Notes under the pieces: model-generated
What the model saw: the letters and a program-made list of their open reading frames with translations, nothing else
Databases searched by the model: none
What the model was told of the DNA's origin: nothing
NCBI RefSeq assembly: GCF_032854445.1
Contig: NC_088300.1
Location: 8,120,001 to 8,184,000 of the forward strand
Origin: Liolophura sinensis
Taxonomy: Eukaryota > Mollusca > Polyplacophora > Chitonida > Chitonidae
Reading direction: 5' to 3'
DNA: 64,000 bases
In this document: positions 13,240-26,500 of the stretch, one piece after another
Position numbering within the stretch: the first letter of the stretch is position 1
Layout: every line of letters begins with the position of its first letter
Program-made: the position numbers and the translations under genes

Positions 13240-14391
13240 AATACCCCTTATATCCTCATCCTTCACCCTCATATAGATAATAAATAATAATACTTGACTT
13301 TACAAAATATGTTTCATATCGGATGTGTTAAGGGAGATCCGTAGAAAACGCTGGTTCCAGATATGTGCGCTTCATTTCTGACGTTTTATCGGGTGATTTG
13401 AATAAAACCTGTCATACATTATTTAATACTACATTGTAAACCAAATCACCACAGAGATAATATAATTGTCTTCTACATTTATTTTGCAACACCACTGCCG
13501 TGACCATTACCCCAGAGTAATAATCAAATGCCGTAATGTTCAACTTTATGTGTTCGTCTAAAAGAACGAAATGTCAGGCTGTCTGTTCACATATTCCCCG
13601 CGCGCAGTAATCTTGTAGAATCCGCAGAATAAAGGCGATTACACAGTGATTTGCGTTTTCCACCATTCCGTGCTTTTTTTGTCGACTCCTGCGGTATTTC
13701 TAGACTGACGTCCACAGGTTTGAAATCCCCTTCACCGCAAGCCCTTGGGATAACATTTAGGGCTAATACCATTGTCCGCAAATCGATCTCCAGAAGACCA
13801 TGTAGATCTGCCGAGGCACATAACACAGTGTCCATGCACGACAATTCCCAATAAACGCAACAGAAAAAAGCACAGCTGATTTGACTTAACTACTTCTGTT
13901 TTCTAAAGGCAATCGTTGAGTTACATCATTACATTTACCAGTTTGATTACCCGCAAATCTGCTCGAGCGTATCGAAGTAGCTCAGATCTTCCCGATGCTA
14001 ACCTTTTCCCTTTGCTAGACTGGTAGACGAAGTGTGCGATTTACAAACGTTTTACAATGTTTTATAGGGAAACAACAAAACGACAACGGAATTATACGCA
14101 ACATTTAGCTCTTCGTGACACTCAGTATCGGTTTATGTGGACAAAACTGATCTAGCATACAACTGAGAACCATATATTGTTTTCCTATGCAATATAATGC
14201 GGAACGCGCGACAGTTCCTTGCATTCTTCGTGCTCTGTACCACTGTCACAATTCACCATGATACCCTGTCTGTAAGTCTTTTCCGGTTGCCCGAAACTTT
14301 TCGGCACGTTTTCGTGGAAATGTCAAAAGGCAGAATATCTGGTTATGGTTGTTTATAGCCTGTCCATTTGGTGGGCATCCATTTGAATCCG
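13240..14391. other. Globin 3' flank or 3' UTR
   Basis: AT-rich, no gene seen; part is probably the globin 3' UTR. Confidence 0.5.
13478..13483 (-). promoter_or_regulatory. Possible globin polyadenylation signal
   Basis: On the minus strand this is AATAAA, the first canonical hexamer I found downstream of the globin stop. It implies a 3' UTR of about 0.9 kb. Weak evidence, because the hexamer is common in AT-rich DNA. Confidence 0.25.
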
Positions 14392-14526
14392 TCAGTAAAA
14401 TAGCATGGCTTCCTTTATAATATAGGATATAAACTTAAACAAGTCTGACCATGCTGATTCCATTTCCGGTGTCCAACGATCCCCTAAGGCCGGAGCAATG
14501 GCGTAAATAAACTGAGGCCCTATAAG
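14392..14526 (-). CDS. Globin exon 3 (helices G-H, stop)
   Basis: The acceptor is CTACTTTCAG. The exon opens with LIGPQFIYAI and continues with GDRWTPEMESAW, then helix H, ending at TGA (14394-14392). It has 44 codons plus stop. It lies more than 9 kb from exon 2, but the phase-0 junction and the globin G/H sequence leave little doubt that it belongs to the same gene. The C-terminal tail is short. Confidence 0.93.
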   Translation of the reverse strand, partial: LIGPQFIYAIAPALGDRWTPEMESAWSDLFKFISYIIKEAMLFY

Positions 14527-17500
14527 CTGAAAGTAGAAAGCAGAAAAAAGAGTATGAGGAATGAAGTAAATTATAACATGCCAGTAATGAGAGGTTGTCA
14601 TGCAGACTGTGAGGGTGATCCAAAGCAATCAGCGGTATAAAAATATATTTGCCTAAGGTCGAAGCTTCGAGCGTCAACAAGACTGTACCGACCGTGATGG
14701 TGAACATTATTTTTAACATCTCTGATAAAACCAAATGAATATTTGCCCCTTTGCCGATCAATAATCTCTTCTTCGGGTCCTTCACACAAACGAAGGGTTA
14801 CGGTGGCTGCATCATGCTCCGTCAGAAAACAAAAAAAGAACTATCATCTTCACCGGTTCGCTATAAGCTGTGGACTGTGAGGAGTTAAAGGGTCAGTCGT
14901 TAATTGCATTCCCTTTAAGTATTTTGTGCATGCTCATCGAGATTAGGAAATGAGGAGTAGTTGACGAGAAAGTGGTTAACGTGGTTAACTGAATATGAGC
15001 CGAATAGAAGCGAGCGACATTCCCAGGCTGAACCAAGCGCCTATTACCTAATATACGTCGGTCACTCCAACCTTTGAATTACTCATGCCATTGTTCGAAC
15101 CATTCGAAAATAAAACCTATTATTATACAGCATGCCAAGTTTCATTTTAAAAGAGATTAAGAGATTTTAGACGTTGTCCTCCATGTCTAAGGTAGAAAAA
15201 TAGGCAACATAATGAATTGGATTAGTCTCAGAGAGCCCGCTGTTAAAGGGATAAGTTCCGCCTGTAACAAAAGCACCGTGTGCTCTTCTCATTCTGAAAT
15301 AACAAACATTGTTAGTTCAACTTGATCCTCGCTTGTCCGAACAGAGATCCAGGTTCGGCTGGCAATTCTCTAGTATGGCAAAAGGAACCCAATAAACCCG
15401 ATCGAAAATTAATACACTGATAGAAGCCAGACGTGCCGCTTGGCCTCTACATTGTATTACTGGTACATTGAAATGGGTTTTGGCAAAATCTCAAGAAAAA
15501 ATCTGGCCCAAGTATAATTGTTATCAGTTCAGTCCGCAAACCCTACTGCTTTTGCGCGGCGAATCACTTCCGCTGGCTTGTGAAGGATTATGTTCTGTGG
15601 AGGTTATCACTGATTTCTACACACCAACTGCTTGTCGGGTAATTGGCGTAGGGATCCGTCAGCTAAAATCTGCCATCTTTATTGAAACTTGGGGTGCTCC
15701 GAGCGCATATACCTTCTCAGATCAACGAACAAGGAATACATTAGAGACATTCGAACCTGGAAAGTGCTACTATTATTAGGCTGGCTGTCACTGATATTGG
15801 AACTAGGAGTAAAACTACACGTCTGTTGGCGGTGATGGGAGGTATTTGTCCATGTAATACAATCAATATCTGCCGCACGGGCGCTGACTTCTGATTCTCA
15901 ACGCGTTGTCGGACGCTCCATGGTGAACAGGAAGGATCGAACCTATCCAGCCTCAAAGCTTTCTTTGCATACCATTATCTTTTATTGTTGCCCCATAGAG
16001 TTTTTGTGTGCCGAAGCATAATTTACTCTCAATTATGACGACATAAACAGAACTTGATGATGGACATACTCGCAGAGGCAACTGCGTTCGTCAGAATAAA
16101 TGTATATAGAAGCTAGAAAAAGCGCAACGTTTTCTGCTAGGGAACTGCACTTTCACATTCAACGACATAAACAATAGTTTTTGTCCTTAATGCTTTAATG
16201 GTGTTGTTTTCCTGGATCTCCCCGCGATAACTGTTCATATTTATCCCATTGTCTCATTTGTCGCGCACCTGTCAGAAGCACATAAAAGAAAGCAAAATTC
16301 CCGGATCTTTTTAGTTAAAACTCAAATGCTATATAACCATCTCCAGACATTTACGAGACAATTCGTTTAAATGGTTTTAAATCGTTGCCTGTCTGAGTGT
16401 GTCTGTCGCTGAGCACGTTTAGCATTGTGATTATTAAATGAAGTTAGCTTAGACTGCAAAAACTTTCTAAAACATATGTGATTATTAACCACACTTTAAT
16501 TATGCTGTCATTCATATACACGTTTTTTCTTCAACCATTAACTTGAAGACTTTATAAATGAAGGAATTTAATCAAATAATTTGGACTGATTTCCTGTGAA
16601 CATATGTTTATTATCTCTTTGTCTATTCCTCAAGTCACTTGCCATTACAACGCTTTTCCAACGACTAGTGGCTCTAAAGGTATTTCTGTAACTGAAACGA
16701 TTTGCTCTACAAATCATCTAACCCTTAAACCTATCTTCTATACCTGGATTATGCTTTTGATCTATATACAGTACAAAGAAACGTGCAAACGAATGTGAAA
16801 TAAAAAGGTAAGGTGTGTCGACAGTCAGGAAAAGTTCCGTTTTCTAAATTCCTCCATATAAAATCGAAGGACTGGACATTGTCAGTACATTTTTTACATC
16901 AGTAGGATGAAGATTATCGGGAAATTCCATTTATTTACAGAATATAATTTTGCGTTCTCAATAAAACGACTGATTTGGAAATTATCGGAACTGTTTCTTT
17001 CAATGAACAAATACCATACTTAGCCTGAAAGATTCTTTTGCCTGACCTGTAGATAACAAACAAAGATTTATACTTTCAAGAAAATCGCTAAATGAGCATT
17101 TCTAGATGGATTTACGCATTTTCCAAATCAACTGACCAGTGTGACAGTTTTCACAAAATTGACTTAGTCCGTTTCTTTGATCTACAATCAGCTGGTTTCA
17201 TTAGAAAAAATATCAAACGCTGGGACTGAAATTAATATTTCCTGCCTTTCTGATGTTGTATGTTCCCTCTTACTGCTAATCAGCACTCATGACGGAATTC
17301 ATGACGTAGTTTCTTTCTCAAAACTTATCAAGAATGAGCTTACCCTTGTGGATGCCTCCATTCGTCCATCCTTTCATGAATTTATCCAGCCATTTATTCC
17401 TGTACTTATATTGTTACCCAATGGAACATAAAACATCGATGATTTAGGTGGAAATTGACAAAATGCCCTGACACAATCGTTGAACGAAGTATTTCATTAC

Positions 17501-20500
17501 AAAGCGTTCCATGTGTGTAATCTTCCCAGTAATCTTTTCTTTCTCCATAATTACCCACTATCCAACCCCTCCTCATCACCACACTAGCGCTCCAACTCCT
17601 CTTTTAGTCATAATTGATGTCCAAATCACTCGGATCGCTCAAGTCAACCAAATGATCGGTTTCTACAGATCTGAACTACGTTAAAATAGGATAAATATTG
17701 GCGTATTTGTAAAACCCAAATTTACATCTGTTGTTGAAAGAATATACATTTAAGACCTTTGACAAAGGTATCTTAGATTGTGATAATCGTGGAGATGCAA
17801 GAGGGATATGTTACGAAGGTAGTACATGTAAGGGTGTTGCTGATTGAAAGGCTTCAGTGTAAATGGACAGGGGCATACATACATGTAGTATAGTTTGAGT
17901 GTGTACTGGACATCATTATTGTATAACAAAGTATAGGACATTTTGCGCCTATGTCACCTTTGACAAATTGGAACTTTATAATTTGTAACCTAAATATCAC
18001 GTTTTTGCAACTTTACTTTCAGCCTAAAAAGGTGCCTTTAATGATTAAGATTAGGCAAACATGCAAACTGTATTTACACTGTGGTTCATTTACGGAAAGA
18101 AACATACATTAGTAGTTCTTTATGTCCGGTAGAGCATTAGGGCCTGTAGAGCATTAGGCCCTGTAGACCATTAGGGCATGTACAGCAATGGGGCCTGTAC
18201 AGCATTAGGGCCTGTACAGCATTAGGACATGTACAGCATTAGGGCTTGTACAGCATTAAGGCCTGTACAGCATTAGGACCTGTGCATCATTAGGACCTGT
18301 ACAGCATTAGGGCCTGTCCAGTATTAGGACCTGTACAGCATCACGGTCTGTACAGCATTAGGGCCAGTGCATCATTAGGACCTATAAAGCATTAGGCTCT
18401 GTGCAGCATTAGGGCCTGTGCAGCATTAGGGCCTGTACAGCATTAGGGCTTGTGCAGTATTAGGACCTATATGGCATTAGAGCTTGTACAGCATTATCCT
18501 CCATGCTGCATTAGAGCCTGTACAGCATTAGGACATGTACAGCATTAGGGCTTGTACAGCATTAAGGCCTGTACAGCATTAGGACCTGTGCATCATTAGG
18601 ACCTGTACAGCATTAGGGCCTGTCCAGTATTAGGACCTGTACAGCATCACGGTCTGTACAGCATTAGGGCCAGTGCATCATTAGGACCTATAAAGCATTA
18701 GGCTCTGTGCAGCATTAGGGCCTGTGCAGCATTAGGGCCTGTACAGCATTAGGGCTTGTGCAGCATTAGGACCTATATGGCATTAGAGCCTGTACAGCAT
18801 TATCCTCCATGCTGCATTAGAGCCTGTACAGCATTAAGGCCTATCCAGTATTAGGCCCTGTACAACTTTAGAGCCTGTTAAAGTTTTAGGGCCTAGAACA
18901 TCATAGCTTTGTTGCCAGGAGATAAACGGACATGGAATATTTAATTATATGAGTTATTAAAGGTAGCTATGTCCTCAGGGAAACTCGGCAGTAAATCTGC
19001 GGGCAACGAGTCAAAATGTTACCGCGCCAGAGTGGAACAATACACATGTCTGTACAAGAGGGTCTGCAGGGCAATGGGACAATGAAATGTCTATTCCATT
19101 CCGCTGATCAAAATGAACTGGTAATGATCACTGATAGATGATTGGAAAGAGAACGCTATAGTCTAGGATCCACGTCACAGCCAGAATCCTGTAGTCAATC
19201 TACATCCCAACTTCTGTTTGTTCCTATTCAATACAATGAATGAGTCATTGGTCCCTAGTCAAGCCCATTTGTTCTTTTTTTGTATATTAATCCCTGTTGT
19301 TTCCCTGTGTCCATCATGTTTTGTAGCATGGCAATAAAATGTGTTTCTTATTAGGAAATAGGAGAGCAACAAATTGAATGCTGAACTTTTTTTTTAATTA
19401 AGTCCCATTTACAGAATTCCAGATAATCTGAGCTATTTTATCATATTATAGGCTGCAATCAAGTGAGTTGAATAGCTGGATAAGTTGTGCAGACAAAAAT
19501 GTTTTATGAATCGTCAACAAACAATTAATACTACAGACGCATATATATTAATAGCCAGAACAAATGCATGTAGACAAGTGCAAACATGATTTAGGATCGA
19601 AATATCCCTCACTTATGGTCGTTTCCTATCGCCCATTTTGACCCCACACACCTATGCCACCCCAATTATTTCTACACAGCATAAGGGTGTTCTCTGTTAT
19701 TTTCCTTCCACTTTTGTATCTTTGTACCACCCCAACACAACCATTCCTTTCCCAATCCAACATCAACCCACGAAACCATTCCCTTGCTCCTTACAAACCA
19801 ACGAAACCATCCCTTTGCTCCTTACAAACCCACGAAACCATCCCCTTGCTCCTTACAAACCCACGAAACCATCACCTTGCTCCTTACAAACCCACGAAAC
19901 CATCCCCTTGTTCCTTACAAACCCACGAAACCATCACCTTGCTCCTTACAAACCCACGGATAATCACCAGTGGAGGCTTCAGGTTTAGAACTACATTGTG
20001 AGATTTTCACTTAATTTTTCTGTCGGCGTCATGCTGTGTTTGCCACGACAGTCCCAAATATCATCCCAACTGTAATCCAAAATAACAAACTTGCGAATGA
20101 TAGTGGATTTTCACCTTGTTCTGTCTGGTATCCTCCCACCATAATGCTGGCTACCGTCTTAAAGGTGAAATATTCTTGAACATGGCCTAAATAACCCATC
20201 AAATAAATAAATCCAACATGATTCTTGAACAACCAGTTAAATCTGTTTCATGTAATGACTTTTATGGGCTCTTTTCTCCAAGGGTCCAAGTGCCCAAAGA
20301 CAACAAGACTTAAGGTGATAACTGCAATTCAAGAAACTTTACCTACACGAATTGGTGACAAATGGGTTGTCTTCATGAATGTATGCAAAGGTAACGCAAA
20401 TATTAAAGTACAACATACCTGACAATACTGAAAATCACATTGTCTTTTAAAAATAAACGTAGATGTAGAATTGTCAATATCGACGCATTATGTCTAGTAA

Positions 20501-23500
20501 AATGTGGACGACATGGAAATGTCGTGACATGAAATGGAAACATCGTTTAGACGAATAATGGGTGGATAAAACAACTTTTGATTTTATGATTATGTTCCTG
20601 ATTACTGATAAAAAGATTACTGGGTAAGGTAGCCAAAAAAATGAACTGACATCCTTTTTCGTTTGATTGTACATCGTTACGCGAGGTATAACTCAACCCA
20701 AAACTCTCACAGACATTGCCTCATACAGTCAATCATGAATGAAATTTTAAATGACATTCTACCCGCTAGTTTTGTCAACATTGAACTCTGAGTAATCCGG
20801 AGTGACTTTCAAGACTGTCACCCACGCTTTTTGCTGCTTAAGCCCGCGTAACCCAAAGGTTTTATCTTTCTGGTCACAATGTAGCACATCATTTTCCCAG
20901 TTCCCCTGATTTCACGGATGATTCCCGTCAGACTTACAATCGGCGGCTGTATCAGTGGCACCACCAGTCCGATCACCAAATAACCATCATTTGAAATGTC
21001 TGACGGGAAATGGAAAGATGGGAGGGGGTATATAGGACTCCACAAATAGAGAGCTTTGATTGGCCGGACCCACTTAACTGTTAAAAGTTTCCTCTGCCTC
21101 CTAAGGGAAGGTTAGACCCCTTTGATCATGGCATTGCAACACGTGATTGTGCTTAACAGCGGTTTCTTGATCTAATATCAAGGGATTTATTTCGCCATGA
21201 ACACAATTTACGGGCGATAACTGCTTATAGCGCCACCGTTGGCAATTTCCCAAGCACATCTGCTTCCATGACACGGAATAGACTTCACAGGGTGGCTAAA
21301 ATACGACTTCCGTTTATGTACCAATCCGGGATATGTACCGGTGTGTTCAACAGTATCTCGTACATCGCTCGGCTGGTTCCTAACGAGACCAACTCGCGAG
21401 TCAAAAGCGCTTTTCACACTACGGCAATTCATGGGCATAATAAAACGCTTGTCTCAAAACCGCATCGCGTGAGATAAATGAATAAGGATTAGATTACGGA
21501 GTCCATGAATTTAAAATGCAGAAGGCAAACTATAGTAGACTGCGACTTTTTGGAATCACCGGAAGTGCTATTTTACTTGGTAATAAGTAATTATGCAGAA
21601 GAGGTTTGTGGTTTAATGATCATTATGTTTAAATACCATACGAATGGGTGGCTGAGTAATTAAGATGCTAGTGTTTCAATCACTGGGACCCGCGATGAGT
21701 TGATTCGGTGCAGAGATTACTCTAACCTTTGAATTATTACTAAATAAATGGTCAGACTCAAATTTGCTGCAAATAAGTAATTTGATCTACAACTTTCACC
21801 AATCTGCCGGTGAATATCTGTGTTTGACACATACAAAACTCAGCTACTTTTCTAATAAGTGAATAATAGTTAAATATAGGTGAAAATATAAAAGACCGAG
21901 ACTATAGAATACTGTGGAGACAGCAGTGTGTAAGTCCAATTTGAATTTAGTCATTATTCAAAAACACCTATACATTTAGTGGTCATTTTGTGCCTGGATA
22001 CAAGCAGCACCAAGATGCTCTACTCAACCGTGTAAAGCCAACACAATTGTTTAAAGCCTACACAACCGTTTACAGCCAACCCAGTTTTGAGCCTATACAA
22101 TTGTTCACAACCTGAACTATGACATAGGTACCGTATAAGCGGTTGGTAAATGGGACCAACGAAAATAGTACATTGAGTTACGTTACTAGCATTATTACGA
22201 CATCAATGGATGGGCTCTCTAACGTTAGCTGTTCCAAAATCCCACTGAACTGACGGCAATCCCTTTGTAAGACGAGGTAGCCAAAAGTACACGATCTATC
22301 AAACATTGCTGTGGACGATAATCTTATCTAAACGGTAATTTCTTGTGGTCACTCTCTTTTGTCTGAGGCAATCATCTGCCCTCTATTTATGATATTACGA
22401 CGTAGAAACACGTCTGTGTAATGTGATGGCACATTTTTAATGTATGGTGACCCTACCCTTTAACCCTGAATATTTATTAAATCGGATTTTCCTCGCTTAT
22501 GTTTATCTGTGTGACGTCTATTGCCACAGAAATAAAGTCATAGGTGCTGAATACTTTATATGACTCTACATACTAGACCGTTTTAAATGCCTTGACTTGC
22601 CATGCACACAGTGTCTTCAAATGGCCGTTTGAGCTACAAAAGGCTGTTACTTGGTCATTGTAGTGCACTAAGGTGGAAATAGAATAATTAAAACAAAATT
22701 AGGTTAAAATGAAGAGTCAGCTTAATCAGAGAAGGCTTTCTCGTTTCTGAAGATTCATGCAACAATTACTTAGGTCTGGTGGTTTAAACATTTACATCTC
22801 CAAGCTGAAACATAAGTCCCAAAATAAAATTGCAACACTTAAGGTCAAACGTAGTCAAATCTTTATACATAACAGTTAAAATAAAGGGTTATATAATAAC
22901 ATGTAATAAGGAAATTTAAGTTGGATCTTCACACTTTACCCTGCGACTAAGGGGATATTAGTTTGTCTGCACAATTAATGTCCCAAATTAGGAAATATTA
23001 GCCGTTATTTTCGAACGTAACGGTCGTCAGTAGTGGCCTATCCCCCTAATGTTGAATGCCTGAGTGTTGCGTCTGCACAAGGAGATGCGTATCGGAACTG
23101 GCAGACACACAAACTGTTCATTGGGGTCATAAAAACGATGGCCAGATGGCCCAGTGTGTGGCTGTATCTGTTAGAGACTGCTGAGAAGAACCACCAAAGT
23201 TTATCCGACGTGTTTCCATCTTTCCTCAATGCTGGGTGCTGAGGTGTGATAGGATAAACATAATTGAAGACAAGGGTAATTGAGCTATAAACAAAGAAGA
23301 TCCCATTCAGCTCAAACCTCATAACCCGTGGAAGATAAACTTAGGAATTAGAGATCATCTGAGAAGTGTATGTTACACCATTGTATATGGGTAGTAAATA
23401 GTCGTAATTGAATTCTCGCAATGGCGAAAGAACTTTGTGATAAAAACTCCCCATGAGCGGCCTGAAAAACTTTCCGTTTTGTTCCGCGTAATCCCGTTAC

Positions 23501-26500
23501 CCGTGTTCATCGAGTGAAAACGTCGATATAATCGGTAATGTTACTCTAACGGCCTGCCGCCGACAGTGTATCGGTTACGCTAAGACCGGGTTGGCTCGTT
23601 CCCGACTCGCAGTAAAGCCAATGGATTTAGCATTAAACCATGATCCGGTTAACTTTCAGCAAAAAGTCAAGAGGCTTGGAGTACTTACATCAATATAATC
23701 GACCTTAGCGCTGTACATAACGTGCCTGGCTCCTAATTCGTGTAACATCTCTTCGAGCTTTTTGGGCTCGTCAATCCGGGACAAGCACTTCTCGACAGTG
23801 CCCATAACCCTCAGAGCATGAGAGCGCAGCTGGGAGCTGTGAGAGAGATCTTCCTTTGACATTCCCTTGAATGGCATAAAAACGTCCTGGACGTCAGGGT
23901 GGGTCTCAAAGAGGCTGCAGAAAAGAACAAGACCAATATTTAACGTTCATGTTATGAGAAGACTCATCAGGCATATCGGCTGACTTTTCAAAGTACGCTG
24001 ATTTTGGGCTATAGTATCCAGTTCTTCCACTTGACGTGGCTTAAATGGCCACTTGGGTATTGTTCAAACAATCCTGCACCAAAGTGAGAAAATATTGTCA
24101 GATGTTTCTTTGGAAGCAGAGCCGATCCACCCCGTGTTCTTCTTCGAACACCAGACAACTTTTTCATTATTAATTGATCTATGCTTTAAACCTGCACAAA
24201 ATGCTACTGCTGTCAGGTTTTCTGTTAAAGGTTAACGGAATTGACGAGGACTTTGCTTTACAATGAGTCTAACATCTGACAATGGTCGAGTCAGCTAGTC
24301 ACAGAGGTATCCAGCGTTTAGTCTAGTCCATTTGTCAACTGTCAAATAGAGATTATCAAAAATGGCGTTGTTAGAGTAGTTAGTAGACATAGAGTGCAGT
24401 ATCAATTCCGGCGATGCCTCATTGGCGTCAGCTAAAACATGTTCCAGTGAATAATTATACGGTCGATTAAGACACCAGATGATGCTACACTTCCCAAAGG
24501 ATGTCACTATAAAAGTCTTTTTTTCAGTTTCCCCGGGGCCTTGTTACATTCAGTATATCATTGATCATTTGTTATGGTAATCATAAAAATTTTGACTCAT
24601 TTCAAAATTAGAGGAGTTGTTCTCACTTGTTCGTCTGCGGCTTGAAGTCAGATTGGGTTGTTAGATACCTGGCGACGGGCGGGAGTTTTCATCGGGCTCA
24701 ACTAGATTTACTTTATTTACAAAAACCATGTAAGTTGATACAAGCGGTTTAATGCGTGTTTGAACATAAGATGACCACCCAGAGATGGATATCTTAGTGT
24801 TTACTAATAATATGCCTAATACTATACTGTTTTGAACTATTATAGTACTACATCCAAATTCTCCTGTGGCACTGTGCTACCGTTTAATTGCAACACAAAT
24901 ATGTACTATATTTCTCTGACAAATTTACAACGTAACGTTTTTCTAACCTCGTTTAGAAACAAATAAAAGGTTAGGAAGCTCGTACTTAATCCTCAAATAG
25001 GGGACCGCCGTCGTATAGGTGAGATATTTTTGAGCACGGCGCAAACGACCGATCAAATAAATAAATAAATAATCCTCAAGAACGTTTTGTGGGATCCGAG
25101 AATATTGCTGCGAATGGTAGATAATGGAACCAGTGGATTACCCATCGTTTAACGCCACACATCAACGCCATATCATCTGTCAGCTTCCAGGTTTCGATGA
25201 GTGATGAGAGTAAGTCACTGGGATAGTTCAATGCCTGCTTTTCTCTACATACAAACCTCACCTCCGTCACATATAAGGCTGTTAAACATCAGTCAGATAA
25301 ATTGATTAATGTAGACATAAGTGAATCACAAATGATTGTGAATATCACGAGTTGAAAGTTGAAAACTGATTTTAGACTGTGCTTCTAGAACATCAAGTAT
25401 TTTTTTCCTTGAACATTCCAAACCAATTTCTTTCGCATCAACCTACTTTCCTACTTCACTTTGCTTTTCAGTTTCCTAGGGATTTTGTGTTGAATTGGAT
25501 TTGTGTTGGAAGTCGGATTAATATCTCTTAATCTGGCTATTGTTATATATATATATTTCGAGTTCCAAGTAAGTCCACACCCACGCAACATCTCTAAGAT
25601 CACTCGTTTCAGTATTTTTGCATTCCAGTATTTTCCCATTCTTTGATGACAAGACTCACCTATTACTTACACTGTTGACGTGGATGTTCTTGTCAACAGT
25701 GCCATCTATCGTCTAATACCAGAACAATCAGAGCAGCATAAAATCATGTAGAAATCATCCATCTTGGTTCTGTGTATGAAGTAACAGTTAAATGCAATTC
25801 GTGTTTTCCCTGCTAACATTTTTACAAAAGAAATTTAGATGACAAATGGTGACAAACCCACGTGTGCAGTTGAGATGAAAGCAGCCAAGCCGTGGACATT
25901 TGTTACATGCCAGCTTTATCTCTATTACCCTGTTAAATTCTTTGCTATACTCATGATTGATTGCAGTCCTAGGGTTTAAAACTAATAAATAAAGAGAAAT
26001 ATTAATTGTACTACCCGCATACACGCTTATTTTGTGTAATTTTCCTTTCACAAAACAGCCTGAGTCAAAAGTAGAGTGGCAAAGCAGCTGTGAAATAGCG
26101 AACTTCCACAACCCATTACCATCACACATCAGTGGCATCTTAAATTGTGAATTTCTTTCGCCGACTGGTTGATTGATAGACGTTCATTGGAGAAGTTAGA
26201 TCAACAGAGCAAAGTACTTGAATGTTGGAAGTATAAAGAACCCGGTCCACATTTCTGGAATGGTTAAAGCACTAACACTTTAGCTTACAAACAAGCTCCT
26301 GATTGATAAAACCTAGACAGAGATCCTAAAGCCTTCACGCTACCATCGACTTGACAAATTTACGAGTAAAGAAGGATAGATTTTGGCGTGGTGTGCATCG
26401 CTTTAGTTGAGTAAGTACATGGTTGATGATCGCTTGTCTTCATTCCTTGAGTGGTCAAGGGTGTGTCGGTCACTGGCCGGTTAAGCGATTAGATCTGGCT

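Larger units (their letters stand above)
14527..23688 (-). other. Globin intron 2 (9162 bp)
   Basis: A phase-0 intron at the G7 position. It holds the 17-bp and 31-bp arrays and one SINE. Small frames (for example plus 15468-15779, 103 aa) show no recognisable domain. Confidence 0.9.

Noticed and set aside
18135-18895. Regularly spaced repeats resembling a CRISPR array
   Set aside because: Units are directly adjacent without unique spacers, and the window is clearly eukaryotic; this is a minisatellite.
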